The notes: generated by a model from the letters alone, not told the origin. 64,000 nucleotides of DNA from Marinobacter santoriniensis NKSG1 (GCF_000347775.1 NZ_APAT01000023.1:1-64000), one strand, 5' to 3'; shown: positions 52,023-60,664, counted from the stretch's first letter. Made by a program: numbers and translations.

Positions 52023-53209
52023 GGCGTGTCTCCAGGATAACGGGCGTCAGTCTGATGGTGACGGGCCAGCCATTGCCGAACCGGTCGGGACCGTTCGGTC
52101 TGGCCGGCGTCACGGGCGGCTAGAAGCAGCAGCCGGGTATCCGGTGGCTCGCGCTGGGTCTTCCAGTTGGCCAGTGCGAATTCAAGTGCCAGCTCCGGAT
52201 TGTTTTCAACGTGAAGCTGAAACCGGGCGTAGTCCCGTTTGTGCAGCATGCTGCCCCGCCAGCGGGCCTCGCTGAACCGTTCCCTCAGTCGCTGGACCAG
52301 CGACGCCGCGTCAGGGTGATCGAGTCGCCTCATGGCAATGGCCCGCAATACCGCGAGGGAATCGACCTTTTCATAGCCCCGCGTGAGTGCGAGCACCGGT
52401 TGTGCCCGATGGTGCTGCAGATACCAGTCGGCCAGCTCCGCCCGGATATAGAGATCATCGGGGTTGGACAGCAGGACTTCGCGCCAGTACTGCTCGGCTT
52501 TGTCGTTGTCGAGCTGTGCGGCCAGATCGCCCAGGGTGCCCAGGGCCCACAGTTGTTCGGCCGTTGCTGCGCCCCGGGCCTGCCGGTATCCGGCAAGCAA
52601 TTTTTCATAAGCCTCGCTGGCCTGACCGGTGCGGGCATCCACCAGCGCGAGACAGCTCTGTGCGATCAGGCCGGGCATCGCCTGCTGAAGCTGTTGGCAG
52701 GCTGTACGGGCCTGATCGTAGCGCCCCTGCACGGTCTGCACGTTTGCCAGGGTCAGCAGCGCCTGCAATCGTTGCGGCCCGTGGCCCTGCTGGATCACGG
52801 GCCGGAGGTCGGTCCGTGCCTTATCGAACTTGTGCTGGCTCTGGTAGAGAGTCGCTCTCAGAACCCGGAGCTCGTCGGTCATCCGGTTCTCCGGCCAGGG
52901 CGAGAGGATGCCTTCGGCGTAACCGATGAAACGTGGATCACCGGTGGATCGGGCCTGTTGTATGTAGTCACGGACCTGTCTGGCCAGGGCTTCGGGCGAG
53001 GATGGCGGTTGGGCCGTATCCACCCGGACGTTTGGTAGTTGCGCCAGAATGGCCGTATCCGCGAAATCCGGGTGAATCGGAGACGGGCCGGCGACCGCCG
53101 GCTCCGTCGACAGGACCATCAGAATCAGGCCGGCGGAGAGACGGTGACGGACGAACCGCCACCGTCCCCACCGCTTACTGACTGAACAGGTCGCTGTAGG
53201 CTTGCGCAT
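52019..53209 (-). CDS. Exported TPR-repeat protein
   Basis: A 396-residue protein with a basic N terminus and a hydrophobic signal (LSAGLILMVLSTEPAVAGP, about residues 23-41), then helical TPR-like repeats (LRVLRATLYQSQHKFDKARTDLRPVIQ, LQALLTLANVQTVQGRYDQARTACQQL, ALGTLGDLAAQLDNDKAEQYWREVLL, ELALEFALANWKTQREPPDTRLLLLAARDAG). It probably acts as a periplasmic scaffold. It overlaps the lipoprotein gene upstream by 35 nt and HupE downstream by 4 nt, showing tight coupling. An ATG at 53221 is an alternative start. Confidence 0.78.
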   Translation of the reverse strand: MRKPTATCSVSKRWGRWRFVRHRLSAGLILMVLSTEPAVAGPSPIHPDFADTAILAQLPNVRVDTAQPPSSPEALARQVRDYIQQARSTGDPRFIGYAEGILSPWPENRMTDELRVLRATLYQSQHKFDKARTDLRPVIQQGHGPQRLQALLTLANVQTVQGRYDQARTACQQLQQAMPGLIAQSCLALVDARTGQASEAYEKLLAGYRQARGAATAEQLWALGTLGDLAAQLDNDKAEQYWREVLLSNPDDLYIRAELADWYLQHHRAQPVLALTRGYEKVDSLAVLRAIAMRRLDHPDAASLVQRLRERFSEARWRGSMLHKRDYARFQLHVENNPELALEFALANWKTQREPPDTRLLLLAARDAGQTERSRPVRQWLARHHQTDARYPGDTP

Positions 53210-53429
53210 TGTTCCGGTCATTGAAGCTGAACTTCACCGAGTTGATGTTGACCGCCTCCCGATCATCACGGGTATTGGCGATTTCCTTCTTCACGAAGGT
53301 CGTGAAGTCCGTCGAAGCGGCAACGCCGGATCCGGAACCGGATCGGGAATCGGAGCTGGAGCCTCCGAAGCAGCCGCTAAGCAGGATTGCGGTGGAGACC
53401 GCAATTCCCAGGTTGATAAGCGCTTTCAT
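53175..53429 (-). CDS. Small lipoprotein of the DUF4331 operon
   Basis: An 84-residue lipoprotein: signal NLGIAVSTAILLSGC (lipobox LSGC, Cys20), a Gly/Ser linker (GGSSSDSRSGSGSG), then a ~45-residue domain (STDFTTFVKKEIANTRDDREAVNINSVKFSFNDRNNAQAYSDLF). The end resembles short segments found next to DUF4331 proteins, where a dozen residues after NINSV seem conserved; this is recollection, not a search. It lies 10 nt after the DUF4331 stop. An outer-membrane anchor for the DUF4331 or TPR protein is one possibility. Confidence 0.75.
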   Translation of the reverse strand: MKALINLGIAVSTAILLSGCFGGSSSDSRSGSGSGVAASTDFTTFVKKEIANTRDDREAVNINSVKFSFNDRNNAQAYSDLFSQ

Positions 53430-53439
53430 GTCGGCCTCC

Positions 53440-54921
53440 TCACAGTCCGTTCGGTGAGCCCGCGACCGGCGTTGCCAGGTACGGGAAGGTGGTTCTCAGC
53501 GTGTTCGGGTCCAGCTGGACACCATCCGTGAAGGGGACATCCTTGTTGGGAGCATCGGTGGTCAGTGCGCCCATGGCGACACGGAGTTCAGCGTCGACCA
53601 CGTCATCCACCGGGCGGCGGCCGTTGGGGAAGCCGGCGGTGTCACCACCGAGTACACCCAGGTCGTTCTGGGAGCCGGCGGCCGTGACCGCAATCGCGGT
53701 ATTCAGCCGGAGCATCTCGGAAGCGGTTACGCCTTCAGGCTTGTTCAGGCCATCGATACCCGTCAGGAAGGCGCTGACCAGGTCTGTTCTCGGGAAGTTG
53801 TTCGGTGCCTCGGCGCCGGCACTGCTGAACAGGATTTCCAGCAATTCAGGCAGGGTCGGATTGGTGACGTAGGTCAGGAACTGGCCGTCGTTCATGGGTT
53901 CGCTGGCATTGAATCGATCCTTGTCCTTCAGGCCGATCACGACTTCGTTGACCAGCGGCATGCCGAGCCGGGATACCTGGGCCCAGGCACCACCCTCGAC
54001 GGTGGCTCCCTTGCCGTTAGCAGACGGTGCACGGTTGATCACCCGCGCCTGCCGAACGCTGGCCGTGGTCCAGGCGCCGATCACAGGATCGCCACCGGCG
54101 GTCATGGCCGAACCGGTCAGGCAGGAGGTCGGGACTTCCAGTGCGAAGGAGGTGACGTTCTTGTCTACCAGGTCTCCCGGGCCTTCTGCGTCCCGAGCAC
54201 CGAGCGGATTGGTGTTCACCAGATCGAAAATTTCGCCGAGATTGACTGCAAATGCCTCTTTACGCTGGCCGACGAAGACCCGGCCGTTGGCGCTGCAACC
54301 CGGCAGGTTAACGGTGTAGATATGCTGGTCGGCGTAGTTTCCGTAAGCCGCCGGATCCATGTTGCCGCCGAAGGATTTCTCGCCGATGTTGTCCAGCGGC
54401 TTGAAGAAATATTCGGTGCCGGAATCCACGTTCGTGGCGGTCTGAACGGTGCCCTTACGGCGATCGCCACTGACGACCTTGACGGTATACCGCTGGCGAA
54501 CCTGTACGTTTGCGTTGTCGGTGGCATCGCCGATGTTCTTCAGCGGTACCGACACCATCTCACTGCCCACCGGGATCTGCTTGTCGGTCAACTGATCCTC
54601 GAAACGGAACTGGAACGTCAGGTCTTCTTTGGCGTCACCGTTGTTGTCGATGTGGATTTCGTAGAGCGCGTCGTCGTCCATGTCGAAGTAATTGGGACCG
54701 CCATAGGCATCCTGCAGGGGCAGGTAGTTGGCGATCAGGGTCACGTAATTGCTTCGTCCGGACTCGTAGCTTCGGAACATGTAAAAGTCGGTCGCATCGA
54801 CTTTGGGCATCTCGGTAATGAACGGGGCCTCGCGATGGCTGGAGGCCTGCGCTATGCCGGTTGAGAGCAGGGTGGCTGCACTCAGCGCCGCAAGGGCGGA
54901 TGTTTTTATGACGGTGTTCAT
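53440..54921 (-). CDS. DUF4331 exported protein
   Basis: A 493-residue secreted protein with signal peptide TSALAALSAATLLSTGIAQA. The DUF4331 start SSHREAPFITEMPKVDATDFYMFRSYE follows directly after cleavage. The family is of unknown function; the acidic patches (FDMDDDALYEIHIDNNGDAKED) look suited to binding divalent cations. The ATG at 54921 is backed by GAGGAGA; the frame stays open upstream through the promoter region and is not used. It leads the DUF4331-lipoprotein-TPR-HupE operon and is divergent from the ECF sigma gene. Confidence 0.9.
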   Translation of the reverse strand: MNTVIKTSALAALSAATLLSTGIAQASSHREAPFITEMPKVDATDFYMFRSYESGRSNYVTLIANYLPLQDAYGGPNYFDMDDDALYEIHIDNNGDAKEDLTFQFRFEDQLTDKQIPVGSEMVSVPLKNIGDATDNANVQVRQRYTVKVVSGDRRKGTVQTATNVDSGTEYFFKPLDNIGEKSFGGNMDPAAYGNYADQHIYTVNLPGCSANGRVFVGQRKEAFAVNLGEIFDLVNTNPLGARDAEGPGDLVDKNVTSFALEVPTSCLTGSAMTAGGDPVIGAWTTASVRQARVINRAPSANGKGATVEGGAWAQVSRLGMPLVNEVVIGLKDKDRFNASEPMNDGQFLTYVTNPTLPELLEILFSSAGAEAPNNFPRTDLVSAFLTGIDGLNKPEGVTASEMLRLNTAIAVTAAGSQNDLGVLGGDTAGFPNGRRPVDDVVDAELRVAMGALTTDAPNKDVPFTDGVQLDPNTLRTTFPYLATPVAGSPNGL

Positions 54922-54964
54922 TGTTCTCTCCTCACACAGATTTTGTTGTGTTGCACAAGGAGAA

Positions 54965-54990
54965 ACGGGCGCCGGTCCGGATGAGATGCA
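54965..54990 (-). promoter_or_regulatory. Candidate ECF-dependent promoter for the DUF4331 operon
   Basis: Minus-strand TGCATCTC (54990-54983), a 15-nt spacer and CGT (54967-54965). The same motif and exact spacing occur facing the sigma gene at 55026-55051. The distance to the start codon (about 43 nt) is suitable. Confidence 0.6.
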
Positions 54991-55025
54991 CCTGCCTGTA
55001 AAAATTTGTAATCGGCCCCGGTTGC

Positions 55026-55051
55026 TGCATCTCCAATCTCTGTCCCTTCGT
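55026..55051 (+). promoter_or_regulatory. Candidate autoregulated promoter of the ECF sigma gene
   Basis: TGCATCTC (55026-55033), 15-nt spacer, CGT (55049-55051), mirroring the element on the other strand. The CGT-type -10 and ~16-nt spacing are typical of ECF sigma promoters. The GTG start lies 27 nt downstream, with GGGAGG between. Confidence 0.6.
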
Positions 55052-55078
55052 ATGATTAACAAAAAGGGAGGACCACAA

Positions 55079-55642
55079 GTGGCTTATGCCCAGAACGACA
55101 CCGACCATGACCGACTGATGAGGCTGCTGATGCAGATCGCCCGGGATGACCGGGATGCATTCCGGCAACTGTATGAACTGGTGGCGGCCCGAATGTTCGG
55201 GATGTGCCTGAAGCTGGCGGGGCAGCGGGATCTTGCCGAAGAGGCGCTGCAGGATGCCTTTGTTCAGATCTGGCACCGTGCAAGCGAATACCATCGCGAT
55301 CGGGGCGCACCGCTCAACTGGATGATGACCATTGCCCGCTACCGCACGCTGGATCTCATGCGCGCCCGGAAGGCTCGCCCCACGGTGGGTGATGAAGGTC
55401 TTGAGGAACTCGATGACGGCCGGGGTGGTCCATTGGAGTCATCCCTGCGTGATGCTGGCGCCAGTCGGTTGACCGGCTGCCTCGATGAGTTGTCTGATGT
55501 CCAGAGAGACAGCATCCTGTTGTCCTATTACCGGGGATTTACCCATGAGGAGCTTTCACAGGCCTTGAGCTCGCCGATTGGAACGGTAAAAAGCTGGATT
55601 CGCCGTGGACTGATGGCCTTGAAGAGGTGCCTGGAACGATGA
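55079..55642 (+). CDS. ECF sigma factor (SigK/RpoE-like)
   Basis: A 187-residue ECF sigma factor. Region 2 is AFRQLYELVAARMFGMCLKLAGQRDLAEEALQDAFVQIWHRASEYHRDRGAPLNWMMTIARYRTLDLMRA, and region 4 is LSDVQRDSILLSYYRGFTHEELSQALSSPIGTVKSWIRRGLMALK. It resembles the ECF group paired with RskA-type anti-sigmas. GTG at 55079 is chosen because GGGAGG lies 7 nt upstream; the frame extends far into the DUF4331 gene without support. The stop overlaps the anti-sigma ATG. Confidence 0.92.
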   Translation: MAYAQNDTDHDRLMRLLMQIARDDRDAFRQLYELVAARMFGMCLKLAGQRDLAEEALQDAFVQIWHRASEYHRDRGAPLNWMMTIARYRTLDLMRARKARPTVGDEGLEELDDGRGGPLESSLRDAGASRLTGCLDELSDVQRDSILLSYYRGFTHEELSQALSSPIGTVKSWIRRGLMALKRCLER

Positions 55643-56337
55643 AAAAGACACCTGAACGTATCGAGGCACTGGCGGCCGAGTATGTGCTTGGCTCTCTAAG
55701 GGGCCCCGCCCGCAGACGCTTCGAACAATGGATGATGGAATCCGGCCGGGTACGCCAGGAAGTATGGTTCTGGGAAGAGCGCCTCAGCGAACTGAGCCGG
55801 GAGCTACCCGAGGAGGCTCCGCCCCGGTCGGTCTGGCAAGGTATCGAACGGCAGTTGTGGCCGCAGCAGCCCAAGGCTGAACCGGCCCGGTCCGGGTTTG
55901 CCCGTTGGTTCTGGCCCGGTTGGAGCCTGGTGGCCACGGCGGCGGTTCTGGTGCTGGCGGTGGTGCTGGTTCAGCAACCTCGTCAGCCTGCGACGGGCCA
56001 GCTCTCCGGGGCGGTGGTTCAGGCCAATATGGAAGATCCGCTGTGGTTGGTGTCCGAGTCGGCGTCCGACCGGTTGTTGAAGTTGCGTTCGGTGGCTGCC
56101 ACCGCCGCTGCCACCGGTAAGGACTACGAGCTCTGGGTCGTGCCCGAGAGTGGCCAGCCGTTGTCACTGGGTGTGATTCCGGCCGGTGGCGTACACACGG
56201 TCCGCCTGAGCGACGAAGCCCGTCAGGCCCTGTCCGAGAGTCGGACGCTGGCCATCAGTCTGGAGCCTCGTGGCGGTTCGCCGACCGGCGCACCGACCGG
56301 ACCGATCCTGCACGTGACCAAGCTGTACTCGCTGTGA
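55639..56337 (+). CDS. RskA-type transmembrane anti-sigma factor
   Basis: A 232-residue protein. An N-terminal anti-sigma domain (~1-75: ERIEALAAEYVLGSLRGPARRRFEQWM) lacks zinc-binding Cys/His. One transmembrane helix lies at ~95-112, and a periplasmic RskA C-terminal domain follows (KDYELWVVPESGQPLSLGVIPAGGVHTVRLSD, LAISLEPRGGSPTGAPTGPILHVTKL). It sequesters the ECF factor until a periplasmic signal triggers its release, usually by proteolysis. It overlaps the sigma gene by 4 nt (ATGA). Confidence 0.93.
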   Translation: MKKTPERIEALAAEYVLGSLRGPARRRFEQWMMESGRVRQEVWFWEERLSELSRELPEEAPPRSVWQGIERQLWPQQPKAEPARSGFARWFWPGWSLVATAAVLVLAVVLVQQPRQPATGQLSGAVVQANMEDPLWLVSESASDRLLKLRSVAATAAATGKDYELWVVPESGQPLSLGVIPAGGVHTVRLSDEARQALSESRTLAISLEPRGGSPTGAPTGPILHVTKLYSL

Positions 56338-56347
56338 CCGGCGCCGC

Positions 56348-56379
56348 GTCTCACCCTCGGCTGGAAAGCAGGGTGAGAC
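56348..56379. terminator. Hairpin between convergent anti-sigma and HDOD genes
   Basis: A perfect 10-bp stem GTCTCACCCT / AGGGTGAGAC with a 12-nt loop. It overlaps the 3' end of the HDOD gene and lacks a U-tract. Confidence 0.35.
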
Positions 56380-57769
56380 AGAGCTGGGCGTTCTGGATGA
56401 AGTGCTCGAACGCCGTTAGTTGCTCGGCGGACGGCGTGTAGCCGGCCGCAGCGTTGTCGGCATAGAACAGTCCCACCAGCCGGTCGCCGGCCCTGAGGGT
56501 GCCGGTGAGCGCGGGAACCTTTCCCAGCCACCGGTCGAAGTCGACGCCCGGTGCGTTGGCGGGCGGCTGATAGATGACACAGCCGGTCTCCGGCAAAAGG
56601 CAGCCCAGCGGGCCGGACCGATCCTTGTTCAGAATCAGGTTGTCCCGCCAGGCCTCGGTGCCCCGACCGCCGAGTTTTCGGGGGAGCAGCAACTGGCCGG
56701 TGCGGTCGCTCATCAGCAGGGCCACCCGTTGCATGCCGACGGCCCGGTGGATTCCCTCGATGACGAGCTGACAGATTTCGTTGATGTCCGGTTTTTCCGC
56801 AAGGCTGAGGGTCAGGTCCCTGAGAATCTGCAGTTGCAGGTTGGGATCGATGTCCGGTGCCTTTTCAGGGCCGGATTCCTCCTGGTTTCCCGGCATCATC
56901 GCGGTGACCTGGGGAATGCCGAGCGAGACCGCGACCTTGGCGGCTTCACCGGCGTTTACCTTGACCCGGTCGCGGAGGGTGGCCGGTGGCTCGCCGGTGT
57001 CCTTGCTCAGGCTATCGAGCACCTTGTCGATCTCGGCGCCACGCCATCCCTGCTCCGCCAGCCTCGCCATCTCCACCGAGTGGCGAACCAGGCTGCTGGC
57101 CATGGAGTTGGGCTGTCCCGGCGAGACCACGTCGCGGATGAACGGCCCGAGAGACCAGGCTTCCACCAGACCACGGGTGATTTCCGGAAAGGTGGTGTGC
57201 AGGGCGGCTTTCTGAGCTTCAACCGGCGGTTCCTCCAGCCGCAGCCGCTCCTCCAGTTCGCTCGCCTGCGGCGTTTCGCAGGACCAGAAGGCCAGCTCGC
57301 CTATGTTCATCAGCAAGGCACCGATAAACACCTCTTCCAGTGCGTTTTCGTTGCGTTTGGGCATCAGGTAGCGGGCCTGGACGGCGGCATGGATAGCTCG
57401 CGCCAGGCACCGGAGCAGATGGGGCCGGTCATTGCGTTTGAGCAGGCTGTCGACGAGCAGCGAGGAGATGGCCATGGATTTGACGGCATCGAAGCCGATC
57501 AGTGTGATGGCCCGGCTGACGGTGCTGACCTGGGTGCGGGTCTGGTTGTAGAACACCGTATTGGAGAGCCGCAGGACCTGGGAGGTGAGCTGGGCGTCGT
57601 TGAGGATCACATTGGCCAGCTCGTTGACCGTACTGTTGCTGCTGTCGGTCAGTTCGTTGATGCGTTTCAGGGTGTTGGCAAGAACCGGCAATTCCACTTT
57701 GCTCAGATAGGTGACCCATGCCTTGGTCGATGTCATGCGTTCGGGAAGCGTCTCGCTCTGATTGGTCAC
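56351..57769 (-). CDS. HDOD-domain signalling protein
   Basis: A 472-residue protein. The N-terminal HDOD domain (~20-215: LSKVELPVLANTLKRINEL, SQVLRLSNTVFYNQTRTQVSTVSRAITLIGFDAVKSMAISSLLV) is a non-catalytic relative of HD hydrolases. The C-terminal half (~315-470) looks like a GAF-type ligand domain (VIEGIHRAVGMQRVALLMSDRTG, LRAGDRLVGLFYADNAA). HDOD proteins are regulatory adaptors in stress, motility or c-di-GMP circuits. The GTG at 57769 is used as start, preceded by GAGAA; an internal ATG ten codons on is an alternative. Confidence 0.82.
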   Translation of the reverse strand: MTNQSETLPERMTSTKAWVTYLSKVELPVLANTLKRINELTDSSNSTVNELANVILNDAQLTSQVLRLSNTVFYNQTRTQVSTVSRAITLIGFDAVKSMAISSLLVDSLLKRNDRPHLLRCLARAIHAAVQARYLMPKRNENALEEVFIGALLMNIGELAFWSCETPQASELEERLRLEEPPVEAQKAALHTTFPEITRGLVEAWSLGPFIRDVVSPGQPNSMASSLVRHSVEMARLAEQGWRGAEIDKVLDSLSKDTGEPPATLRDRVKVNAGEAAKVAVSLGIPQVTAMMPGNQEESGPEKAPDIDPNLQLQILRDLTLSLAEKPDINEICQLVIEGIHRAVGMQRVALLMSDRTGQLLLPRKLGGRGTEAWRDNLILNKDRSGPLGCLLPETGCVIYQPPANAPGVDFDRWLGKVPALTGTLRAGDRLVGLFYADNAAAGYTPSAEQLTAFEHFIQNAQLCLTLLSSRG

Positions 57770-57994
57770 GTTATTATTCTCGGGCCGGTTGTGGGTGAGT
57801 TGGAAAAAAAGATGCCTCTTGAATGAACAGTTTAGAGCAGGGCTGGCACTCCTGTCAGGTAACCGTTGGTGGCAGCTTTGTAAGGGCAACTACCCATACG
57901 GTTTGATGATGATTGGCATTCGTTCTCATTCGGGTTTGCGCTGATAATGCGGTACAATCGCCGGTTTTAACGCTGCACCCACAAGGCGCTGACT

Positions 57995-59002
57995 GTGATT
58001 GTATTCGACCAGGTACAGAAGTCTTATCAGGTGGGCGGCCGGGCGATCCCTGCGCTGCATCCCACCGATATGACCATTGAAACCGGTGAAGTCTTCGGCA
58101 TTGTTGGTCACTCCGGCGCGGGCAAATCCACGCTGGTTCGGCTGATCAACCTCTTGGAACCGCCTACCGGCGGCCGCATCCTGATTGATGGCGAAGACGT
58201 CGTCCGTTACAACCCGGCCCAGCTGCGGGCATTCCGCCGCAAAGTGGGCATGATTTTCCAGCACTTCAACCTGCTGTCGTCCAAAACGGTGGCGGACAAT
58301 ATTGCCTTTCCGATGAAGCTCGCCGGTATCTATTCGAAGACCGAGATCCGGGATCGGGTGGACGAGCTGCTGGCCCGGGTCAGCCTGACCGATCATGCCA
58401 CCAAGTACCCGTCCCAGCTTTCCGGTGGTCAGAAACAACGGGTCGGCATCGCCCGTGCACTGGCCTGTCGGCCCACGATTCTGCTGTGTGACGAAGCCAC
58501 GAGCGCCCTGGATCCCCAGACCACCCAGTCGGTCCTGAAACTGCTGGCGGACATCAATCGGGAACTGGGTCTGACCATCGTCCTGATTACCCATGAAATG
58601 GACGTGGTCCGCCGGGTCTGCGACCGGGTGGCGGTGATGGACGCCGGCGAGGTGGTCGAGATGGGGCCGGTCAGTGACGTCTTCCTGCATCCGAAACACC
58701 CCACCACCCGGGATTTTGTGTTCGAGAGTGAGAACATCGACGGCCAGGAGTTACAGGAAGATCTGCAGAAGGCCAACGGCCGGATCCTCCGCCTGACGTT
58801 CAAGGGCGAATCGACTTACCAACCACTGCTGGGCAGCGTGGCTCGCCAGTCCGGCGTGGATTTCAGCATCCTGTCCGGGCGTATCGATCATATCAAGGAC
58901 ACCCCCTACGGCCAGCTGACACTGTCCCTGGTGGGCGGTGACCTGGACCTGGCCATGCAGGCCTTCGATGCTGCAGACGTGCATGTGGAGGTGGTGCGCT
59001 GA
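57995..59002 (+). CDS. metN: Methionine ABC transporter ATP-binding protein
   Basis: A 335-residue ATPase of the D/L-methionine importer. Walker [10 protein letters not shown] is at residues 38-46, signature [15 protein letters not shown], Walker [14 protein letters not shown], and the H-loop [13 protein letters not shown]. The C-terminal NIL domain (~265-335) binds methionine and inhibits transport when the cytoplasmic level is high. Starts with GTG. metI overlaps its stop, and metQ follows, giving the standard metNIQ order. Confidence 0.96.
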   Translation: MIVFDQVQKSYQVGGRAIPALHPTDMTIETGEVFGIVGHSGAGKSTLVRLINLLEPPTGGRILIDGEDVVRYNPAQLRAFRRKVGMIFQHFNLLSSKTVADNIAFPMKLAGIYSKTEIRDRVDELLARVSLTDHATKYPSQLSGGQKQRVGIARALACRPTILLCDEATSALDPQTTQSVLKLLADINRELGLTIVLITHEMDVVRRVCDRVAVMDAGEVVEMGPVSDVFLHPKHPTTRDFVFESENIDGQELQEDLQKANGRILRLTFKGESTYQPLLGSVARQSGVDFSILSGRIDHIKDTPYGQLTLSLVGGDLDLAMQAFDAADVHVEVVR

Positions 59003-59667
59003 TGGAAGGTTTATTGAGCAATGTAGACTGGGCGGAAATCGGATTTGCCAGCTGGGACACCCTGGTCATGGTCGGGCTGTCGCTTGCGTTCAGCGTGCTG
59101 ATCGGCCTGCCCATTGGCGTGCTGCTGTTCCTCACCGGCAAGCGCCAGTTGCTGGAACAGCCGGCGGCCTACGCGGTGTTGTCGTTCGTCGTCAACGTGC
59201 TGCGGTCGGTGCCGTTCATTATCCTGCTGATCGTGATGATTCCCTTTACCGTCATGCTGATCGGCACCTCCCTGGGGGTGGCGGGCGCCATTCCTCCGCT
59301 GGTCGCCGGCGGTGCCCCATTCTTCGCCCGGCTGGTGGAGACCTCGCTGCGGGAAGTGGACCGGGGCATCATCGAAGCCACCCAGGCCATGGGCGCCACG
59401 GTACGGCAAATCATCTTCGGCGCGTTGCTGCCGGAAGCCCTGCCGGGCATCATCGCCGGCATTACCGTCACGGCGATTACGCTGGTTTCCTACGCGGCCA
59501 TGTCCGGTGTCATCGGTGGTGGCGGCCTGGGTGACCTGGCCATCCGCTTCGGTTATCAACGATTCCAGACCGACGTCATGGTGATTACTGTCGCCTTACT
59601 GGTCATTTTTGTGCAAGTACTCCAGATGGTCGGTGACCGCCTGGTGCTGTATTTCAGTCGTAAATAG
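59002..59667 (+). CDS. metI: Methionine ABC transporter permease
   Basis: A 221-residue permease with five or six transmembrane helices and the EAA loop REVDRGIIEATQAMGATVRQIIFGALLPEALPGI (about residues 115-150). SYAAMSGVIGGGGLGDLAIRFGYQRF near the end is the MetI signature. Its ATG shares bases with the metN TGA stop. Forms the membrane channel of MetNIQ. Confidence 0.96.
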   Translation: MEGLLSNVDWAEIGFASWDTLVMVGLSLAFSVLIGLPIGVLLFLTGKRQLLEQPAAYAVLSFVVNVLRSVPFIILLIVMIPFTVMLIGTSLGVAGAIPPLVAGGAPFFARLVETSLREVDRGIIEATQAMGATVRQIIFGALLPEALPGIIAGITVTAITLVSYAAMSGVIGGGGLGDLAIRFGYQRFQTDVMVITVALLVIFVQVLQMVGDRLVLYFSRK

Positions 59668-59762
59668 CAACCGTTCGATATAGGTCGGCGGATGGGGTGC
59701 CCATCCGACGGCCGTACGCCGCGACTGGCCGTTTTCTCATGATCCACTCAAGGAGTAAATCT

Positions 59763-60551
59763 ATGAACCTCAAAAAGACTCTCGTGGCCCTGGCGGCCGC
59801 TGCGGTAACCACCTTCTCGGTGTCCGCTTCCGCGGAAAAACTGTCGGTTGCCGCGACTCCGGTGCCGCATGCCGAAATTCTCAAGTTCATCAAGCCCAAG
59901 CTGGCTAAGGAAGGCGTGGATCTGGATATCAAGGTGTTCACCGACTACATCCAGCCGAACATTCAGGTGGCGCAGAAGCGGATGGACGCCAACTATTTCC
60001 AGCACCAGCCGTACCTGGATGAGTTCAACGAAGGCCGTGGTACCAACCTGGTGGCTGTGACCGGTGTGCACGTGGAACCCTTTGGTGCCTACTCCAGCAA
60101 GATCGACTCCCTTGACGATCTGAAAGATGGCGCCGTGGTGGCGATTCCCAACGACCCGACCAACGGCGGTCGTGCGCTTCTGCTGCTGCAGAAGGCCGGC
60201 CTCATCAAGCTGAAAGACGCCAGCAAGATCACCGCGACGCCCCGTGACATCGCGGAAAATCCGAAGAACCTGGATTTCAAGGAGCTCGAACCGGCGACCC
60301 TGCCACGCATTCTCGACCAGGTGGATCTGGCGCTGATCAACACCAACTACGCGCTGGAAGCGGGCCTGAACCCGACCAAAGACGCACTGGTGATTGAGGG
60401 CTCCGATTCACCCTACGTGAACATTCTTGTGGCTCGCCCGGACAACAAGGACAGTGAGGCGATGCAGAAGCTGGCAGCAGCCCTGCACTCCGATGCCGTG
60501 AAGCAGTTCATTCTGGACAAGTATAAGGGTGCAGTGGTTCCGGCGTTCTGA
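59763..60551 (+). CDS. metQ: Methionine ABC transporter substrate-binding protein
   Basis: A 262-residue MetQ/NlpA-family protein. The signal peptide LVALAAAAVTTFSVSASA is followed by the family start EKLSVAATPVPHAEILKFIKPKLAKEGVDLDIKVFTDYIQPN, then DANYFQHQPYLDEFN, GVHVEPFGAYSSK, IPNDPTNGGRAL and LINTNYALEAGLNP. Unlike E. coli MetQ it has no lipobox Cys, so it is expected to be a soluble periplasmic protein. AAGGAG precedes the ATG. A strong terminator follows. Confidence 0.95.
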   Translation: MNLKKTLVALAAAAVTTFSVSASAEKLSVAATPVPHAEILKFIKPKLAKEGVDLDIKVFTDYIQPNIQVAQKRMDANYFQHQPYLDEFNEGRGTNLVAVTGVHVEPFGAYSSKIDSLDDLKDGAVVAIPNDPTNGGRALLLLQKAGLIKLKDASKITATPRDIAENPKNLDFKELEPATLPRILDQVDLALINTNYALEAGLNPTKDALVIEGSDSPYVNILVARPDNKDSEAMQKLAAALHSDAVKQFILDKYKGAVVPAF

Positions 60552-60575
60552 TCGGGGTCCTTACAGAGCACGCAC

Positions 60576-60613
60576 AAAAAAGCCGGGCAGCGGATAGGCT
60601 GCCCGGCTTTTTT
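60576..60613. terminator. Bidirectional terminator between metQ and the peroxiredoxin gene
   Basis: A perfect 16-bp stem including A/T tracts on both sides (AAAAAAGCCGGGCAGC and its complement) with a 6-nt loop. It provides a U-tract in both directions, suited to the convergent genes. Confidence 0.9.
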
Positions 60614-60618
60614 AATAG

Positions 60619-60647
60619 GGGGTCAGATGAAAACTTCATCTGACCCC
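60619..60647. repeat. REP-like palindrome
   Basis: A perfect 13-bp inverted repeat (GGGGTCAGATGAA / TTCATCTGACCCC) with a 3-nt loop, directly after the terminator. The GGGGTCAGA...TCTGACCCC pattern recalls palindromes mobilised by REP-associated tyrosine transposases; no transposase is nearby. Confidence 0.55.
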
Positions 60648-60664
60648 ATTTTCAGCTTCAGCTT

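Noticed and set aside
56420-57826. 468-codon open frame on the plus strand
   Set aside because: Antisense to the HDOD gene, which has clear domains.
57915-57945. Fur-box-like sequence upstream of metN
   Set aside because: Only partial match to the 19-bp Fur consensus and no reason for iron control of methionine uptake.
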